This document shows positions 60,121 through 64,000 of a DNA stretch of 64,000 nt, piece after piece. Positions within the stretch are counted from its first letter, which is position 1. The number at the start of each line of letters is the position of its first letter. The notes beneath the pieces are model-generated. The model saw only the letters and a list, made by a program, of their open reading frames with translations. It had not been told where the DNA came from and did no database searches. The position numbers were made by a program, and so were the translations under genes. The stretch comes from Paraburkholderia antibiotica (GTDB lineage: Bacteria > Pseudomonadota > Gammaproteobacteria > Burkholderiales > Burkholderiaceae): positions 1 through 64,000 of the forward strand of contig NZ_JABBFZ010000010.1 in the NCBI RefSeq assembly GCF_012927125.1. The letters are read 5' to 3'.

Positions 60121-61569
60121 TCAGTCACTGGCGGCACGCGCGCCGCGCGCGGACACTGCCTCATGCGGCTCCGGATGCACGAGACACGCAAGCACAAGTC
60201 CCAGCGCCAATAGTCCCACCGAAATCGCGGTCGCGGCCTGCATGCCCGTCACGATCTGCGTGGCGGCCGCGCCGCCCGCCAGTGCGCCGAAGGCCGCCAC
60301 GCCAACCGCGCCGCCCGCCTGGCGCGCGGTGTTCAGCACCGCCGACGCGGTCCCCGCCCGCTTCGCTTCGGTCGATGCGAGCACGGCGGTCGTCATCGCC
60401 GGTACGGCGAGGCCCATGCCCGACGGAATCAGCAGGAACGGCAGCAGCAGGCCGACCAGCGGCGTGCCGGCGTCGACGAAATGCAGCAGGCCATAGCCGA
60501 GCCCGGCGGTGATCGCGCCGAGGATCATCGGCACGCGCACACCGACGCGGCCGACCACCCAGCCGCTCGCCACGTTCGAAATCAGGAAGCCACCCGTCAA
60601 CGGCAGAAACGCGAGGCCCGCCTGCAACGGCGTATAGCCGCGCACGCGCTGCAGATAAAGGCTCAGCACGAACACCATGCCGTAGTACGTCAGATTCACG
60701 CAGATGCCGAACAGCACCGCCGCGCTGAACGTGCGCGTGCCGAATAGCGACAGCGGCAGCATCGGTCGGGCGACGCGCGCTTCCACCAGTACAAACGCGC
60801 CCGCCGCCAGCAGCGCGACGATGAAGCCGCCGGCCACGAGCGGATGCGCGAGACCGAGCGGCCGCCATTCGATGACCGCGGCGACGAACGCGGTCAGCGC
60901 GACGATCGCGAGCGCCTGGCCGCCGAGGTCGATGCCGCGCGGCGGCGTCGCACTGGCCTGGCCGCGCGCGCCGGGCTGGGCGGCTGGCGGATGCGGGATC
61001 CACAGCAGCGTCGCTAGCAGGCCGGCCACGCAGATCGGCAGATTGACGAGGAAAATGCTGCGCCAGCCGAACGCGGCGATCAGCAGCCCGCCGGCCACCG
61101 GTCCCGCCGCGATCGAAATCGCGCCGGACGCGGTCCACAGTCCGACCGCGCGCGCCCGTAGCTTCGGCTCGTGACCGAACGACTGGTTGAGCAGCGCGAG
61201 CGAATTCGGCAGCATCGCGGCCGCGCCGATGCCCTGCGCGGCGCGCGCGGCGATCAGCATCGGCGCGTCGAGCGCGAGCCCGCACGCCAGCGACGTGAGC
61301 GCGAACAGCACGATCCCGCACGCGTACATGCGCCGCGCGCCGAAGCGGTCGCCGAGCGCGCCCGCCGACAGCATCAGCACCGCGAAGGCGAGTGTGTACG
61401 CATCGACGACCCATTGCAGGCCCGCGACGTTCGCCTGCAGGTCCGCGCCGATGCGCGGCAGCGCGATGTTGACGATCGTCACGTCCAGCTGTGTGACCAC
61501 GAAGCCGACGCTGACGGTGGCGAGCACGCGACCGAGAGCGGGCGGGAAGGAGGAAGTGGAGGAGTTCAT
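60121..61569 (-). CDS. MFS drug/proton antiporter (DHA2, 14 TM)
   Basis: 482 residues, EmrB/QacA type. TM1-2 start LGRVLATVSVGFVVTQLDVTIVNIALPRIGADLQ (motif D1), motif A GALGDRFGARR, and motif C near GLWTASGAISIAAGPVAGGLLIAAFGWRSIFLVNLPI. It probably exports toxic compounds. No MFP partner is adjacent, so it likely works without one. Confidence 0.9.
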   Translation of the reverse strand: MNSSTSSFPPALGRVLATVSVGFVVTQLDVTIVNIALPRIGADLQANVAGLQWVVDAYTLAFAVLMLSAGALGDRFGARRMYACGIVLFALTSLACGLALDAPMLIAARAAQGIGAAAMLPNSLALLNQSFGHEPKLRARAVGLWTASGAISIAAGPVAGGLLIAAFGWRSIFLVNLPICVAGLLATLLWIPHPPAAQPGARGQASATPPRGIDLGGQALAIVALTAFVAAVIEWRPLGLAHPLVAGGFIVALLAAGAFVLVEARVARPMLPLSLFGTRTFSAAVLFGICVNLTYYGMVFVLSLYLQRVRGYTPLQAGLAFLPLTGGFLISNVASGWVVGRVGVRVPMILGAITAGLGYGLLHFVDAGTPLVGLLLPFLLIPSGMGLAVPAMTTAVLASTEAKRAGTASAVLNTARQAGGAVGVAAFGALAGGAAATQIVTGMQAATAISVGLLALGLVLACLVHPEPHEAVSARGARAASD

Positions 61570-61937
61570 GGCTGCATCGTAACCTGCTGTCGCGGGCCAT
61601 GTTTCGATGCGGCGTGAAGTGTCGATGTGCGACTCGTGGGTGTATTTAGCGGTTTGCGAAATCGCGGAGGGAGGGCACTGGTGTGGGCGTCGGCATCTAC
61701 GCTAGCGCGGACGTCGGCAAGTCGCGAAGTCGCGCAAGTCGCGAAGTCGCGCAAGTCGCGCAAGTCGCGTGCGGCGTGCGAGGCGGCGACGGCGCACCGA
61801 GGCAGTGCGCCGTCGTAGACCACCAGCTTCGCCCCATCGCCGCATTCAAGGGGCGATGCCGTTCAGCCGCCCCGCTGCGCCTCGACGCCCCCCACCGCGA
61901 TCCGACGAACAAACACCACCTCCCGAATCTACGCCCC
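61570..61937. other. Intergenic region with 8-9 bp tandem repeats
   Basis: 368 bases without a gene. It contains the tandem array of AAGTCGCG(C) at 61719-61770 and a weak CGCCCC / GGGGCG stem at 61830-61855 that may end the following minus-strand MFS transcript. The promoter of the DHA2 gene should lie near 61570-61660. Confidence 0.5.
61719..61770. repeat. AAGTCGCG(C) tandem repeat
   Basis: Six copies of AAGTCGCG with or without a trailing C, head to tail. Repeat arrays of similar length lie at 14313 and 53989. Confidence 0.85.
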
Positions 61938-63233
61938 TTACGGCGCCGCATCCTTGATAAACAGCGTCGTCAGCGCGCCCAATACGCAGATCGTCGCGAC
62001 ATACAGCGGCGCCGCGAGTGGATTCGACTTCATCAGCAGCGACACCACGATCGGCGTCAGACCGCCGAACACCGCATACGCGACGTTGTACGAAAACGAA
62101 ATGCCGGAGAAGCGCACCGCCGGCGGAAACGCCCGCACCATCACCAGCGGAATCGCGCCGATCACGCCGACGAACAGCCCGGCCAGCGCGTAGAGCGGCA
62201 GCAGCGCGGAGGTATCGGCGGCGAGCTGGGTGAACAGCACGTAATAGGTCGCCGCGAGCGCCAGACCGCCGACGAAAATCGTGCGCCCCGCGCCGATGCG
62301 TCCGGCGATCGAGCCCGCCATCACGCAGCCGATCGTCAGGCACAGCGTCGCCAGACAGTTCGCGAGCAGCGCGGTGGCCGGCTCGATGTGGAACTGCTTT
62401 TGCAGCAGCGTCGGCGTCATCAGGATCACCACGACGATCGCCGCCGACAGCATCCACGTGAGCAGCATCGACACGACGACCGCGCGGCCGTGGTCGCGCA
62501 GCACGGCCTTGAGCGGCACCTCGGCGGCGATCGCCTTGCGCTGCTTGAGCTCGGCGAACACCGGCGTTTCGTGCAGCCAGCGGCGCAGATAGACCGAGAA
62601 CATGCCGAACACGCCGCCGACGAGGAACGGAATCCGCCACGCGTACGCGGAAATGTCCGCTGCAGTGAAGTGTCGATTGACCGCCGACGCGATCAGCGAG
62701 CCGAGCAGGATGCCCGCGGTGAGGCCCGCCGTCAGCGTGCCGCACGCGTAGCCGACGTGGCGCTGCGGCACGTGCTCGGAGACGAACACCCACGCGCCCG
62801 GCACTTCGCCGCCGACCGCCGCGCCCTGCATCACGCGAAACAGCAGCAACAGCACCGGCGCCAGCACGCCGATGCTCGCGTAAGTGGGCATCAGGCCCAT
62901 CAGCAGCGTCGGCACCGACATCAGCAGCACGCTCAGCGTGAACATGCGCTTGCGGCCGAACAGGTCGCCGAAGTGCGCCATCACGATGCCGCCGAGCGGC
63001 CGCGCCAGGTAACCGGCCGCGAAAATGCCGAAGGTCTGCACCTGACGCAGCCAGTCCGGCATCGCGGCCGGGAAGAACAACTGGCCGATCGCCGGCGCGA
63101 AAAACACGAAGATGATGAAGTCGTAGAACTCGAGAGCCCCGCCGAGCGCGGCGAGGCCGAGCGTCTTGTAATCGCTGTGCCCAAGCGGGCGTGGGGTGGC
63201 AGCCTGCGCTCCACCCAGATTGGTCGCTTGCAT
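61938..63233 (-). CDS. MFS metabolite:H+ symporter (ShiA/ProP-like)
   Basis: 431 residues, 12 TM. TM1 contains LGGALEFYDFIIFVFFAPAIGQLFFP, and the loop between TM2 and TM3 reads GDLFGRKRMFTLS. EVPGAWVFVSEHVPQRHVGYACGT is typical of the MHS (shikimate, proline/betaine, dicarboxylate) group. It imports a carboxylated metabolite with protons; the substrate is unknown. Confidence 0.9.
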   Translation of the reverse strand: MQATNLGGAQAATPRPLGHSDYKTLGLAALGGALEFYDFIIFVFFAPAIGQLFFPAAMPDWLRQVQTFGIFAAGYLARPLGGIVMAHFGDLFGRKRMFTLSVLLMSVPTLLMGLMPTYASIGVLAPVLLLLFRVMQGAAVGGEVPGAWVFVSEHVPQRHVGYACGTLTAGLTAGILLGSLIASAVNRHFTAADISAYAWRIPFLVGGVFGMFSVYLRRWLHETPVFAELKQRKAIAAEVPLKAVLRDHGRAVVVSMLLTWMLSAAIVVVILMTPTLLQKQFHIEPATALLANCLATLCLTIGCVMAGSIAGRIGAGRTIFVGGLALAATYYVLFTQLAADTSALLPLYALAGLFVGVIGAIPLVMVRAFPPAVRFSGISFSYNVAYAVFGGLTPIVVSLLMKSNPLAAPLYVATICVLGALTTLFIKDAAP

Positions 63234-63544
63234 TGCTATGTCGTTTTAATGAAGGGAAAGCCACGCGCGGTACGCATGGACAGATGGCGGTCGTCGGGCG
63301 AGAAGTGTGGCAAGCGCTGGGTAGAGCACGGGACACCGGCGCGCCGTCCGGATAGGGCGGGCGCGCTGACGACAGAGGCCGGCGCGGATTTTACAGGATG
63401 CAAGCCGTGGCCTTTCCGTGATGCGTGGACGGATCGGGTAGCACGTCCACCGCCAGATAACGACGCAAATTAGGAGTGCTCTGATGGGAGAAAACCCGTT
63501 GTGGCTCCGAGAATGACGGGTCTGTCTTCGTCGAGAGTCCCGCC
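63234..63544. other. Divergent intergenic region between MFS and response-regulator genes
   Basis: 311 bases; it should hold both promoters. No repeat, RNA gene or clear operator was recognised. Confidence 0.45.
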
Positions 63545-64000
63545 ATGCGCGTTGCCGTCCTTCAGCATGACCCGGTCGTGCGTCAGTCGATTCAACAGGT
63601 TCTCGCGCGAGCGGGTCATTTCTGCTCGGCCTACGAGGACGGCGTCGCGATGTCGCGCTCGCTGTGCCATTCCACGATGGATCTGGTGATGCTCGACTGG
63701 CACGGCAAACGGCTCGCCGGCGCGGAACTGCTGCGCTCGGTGCGGCAGGTGGCCGGTGAGCGCCTGCCGGTCATGTTCGTGTCGAGCGACGCATCGGAGG
63801 AGCGTATGGTGCGCGCGCTGGCCGAGGGTGCCGACGACTACTTCGCGTTGCCGCTGCGGGCCGGCGAGTTTTGCGCGCGCGTCACGGCACTGCTGCGGCG
63901 CGCCTACCCGGAGCGCTTCGGCACGGCGGCGAGCTTCGACTGCGGCCCATACCATTTCGACCTCGTGCGGGCACGGGTCACGCTGCGCGGTGAGCGGGTG
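63545..64000 (+). CDS. OmpR-family response regulator (3' end outside window)
   Basis: 152 residues visible, cut by the window end. A receiver domain with phospho-acceptor Asp51 (LVMLDW) and a beta4 Ser pair (FVSSD) is followed by a linker and the start of a winged-helix domain (FGTAASFDCGPYHFDLVRARVTLRGERV). Two conserved acidic residues near the start are reduced to one (QHDPVV). The usual beta5 Lys is Leu102 (DDYFALPL in place of the DDYxxKPF pattern), so phospho-switching may be altered. Its kinase partner should lie beyond the window. Confidence 0.85.
   Translation, partial: MRVAVLQHDPVVRQSIQQVLARAGHFCSAYEDGVAMSRSLCHSTMDLVMLDWHGKRLAGAELLRSVRQVAGERLPVMFVSSDASEERMVRALAEGADDYFALPLRAGEFCARVTALLRRAYPERFGTAASFDCGPYHFDLVRARVTLRGERV

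Noticed and set aside
61719..61770. Possible CRISPR or origin iterons
   Set aside because: Units of 8-9 bases lie head to tail with no spacers and no replication or cas genes nearby; a microsatellite.
61683..63473. 596-codon plus-strand frame under the ShiA-like MFS gene
   Set aside because: Antisense to a clear MFS protein and starts in a tandem repeat; a shadow.

Overview
The window is high-GC DNA that looks like a member of the Burkholderiales, most likely Paraburkholderia, Burkholderia or a close relative. The evidence is a Burkholderia-type porin, two DUF4148-type small exported proteins, the LysR/LlpE/RND efflux block known from that group (CeoR-LlpE-CeoAB-OpcM, or BpeT-LlpE-BpeEF-OprC), flhDC, and many transporters and catabolic genes. 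No rRNA, tRNA, CRISPR array or transposase was recognised. Gene functions come from reading the translated sequences; no database search was run.

Region 1 (1-5731) is the 3' part of a type VI secretion vgrG with a long C-terminal extension carrying a HEARH zinc-protease motif. It is followed by three tandem copies of a probable periplasmic immunity gene. The first immunity gene starts inside the vgrG reading frame. The two extra copies carry along a ghost of the vgrG tail.

Region 2 (6651-21607) is a co-oriented block of 14 genes that appears to be an uncharacterised aromatic-acid catabolic cluster. In order it holds a BNR propeller protein, an HpcH/HpaI aldolase, two paralogues of the 4,5-dihydroxyphthalate decarboxylase/periplasmic-binding fold, an extradiol dioxygenase, a LigJ-like hydratase, an SDR lacking its catalytic Tyr/Lys, a FAH-family hydrolase, and a LysR regulator with two DNA-binding domains. 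These are followed by a frameshifted MFS transporter, a maleate-isomerase/racemase-family protein, a second amidohydrolase, a second MFS transporter and a porin. Together they suggest uptake (porin, MFS), ring cleavage, hydration, aldol cleavage and isomerisation of a carboxylated aromatic. No ring-hydroxylating oxygenase is present.

Region 3 (21809-38627) is mixed: a DMT transporter, a phosphonate-type ABC importer (phnCDE) without C-P lyase genes, an M14-like peptidase with an alpha/beta hydrolase, the giant NAD-glutamate dehydrogenase, a CDF cation exporter, a secreted polygalacturonase, an orphan lipase-chaperone-like protein, an aldo/keto reductase and a small outer-membrane barrel.

Region 4 (39224-53815) holds the multidrug efflux block with its divergent LysR regulator, an acyl-CoA-dehydrogenase-like flavoprotein, mntH, flhDC and a YeeE/YedE (TsuA-like) transporter.

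Region 5 (54125-64000) holds a GNAT acetyltransferase, an XRE/MmyB-type regulator, a higBA-like toxin-antitoxin pair, a SnoaL-like protein, several small metabolic proteins, two MFS transporters and the start of an OmpR-type response regulator. A palindrome in front of the XRE regulator recurs in front of the SnoaL-like gene on the far side of the toxin-antitoxin pair, suggesting the pair was inserted between a regulator and its target.
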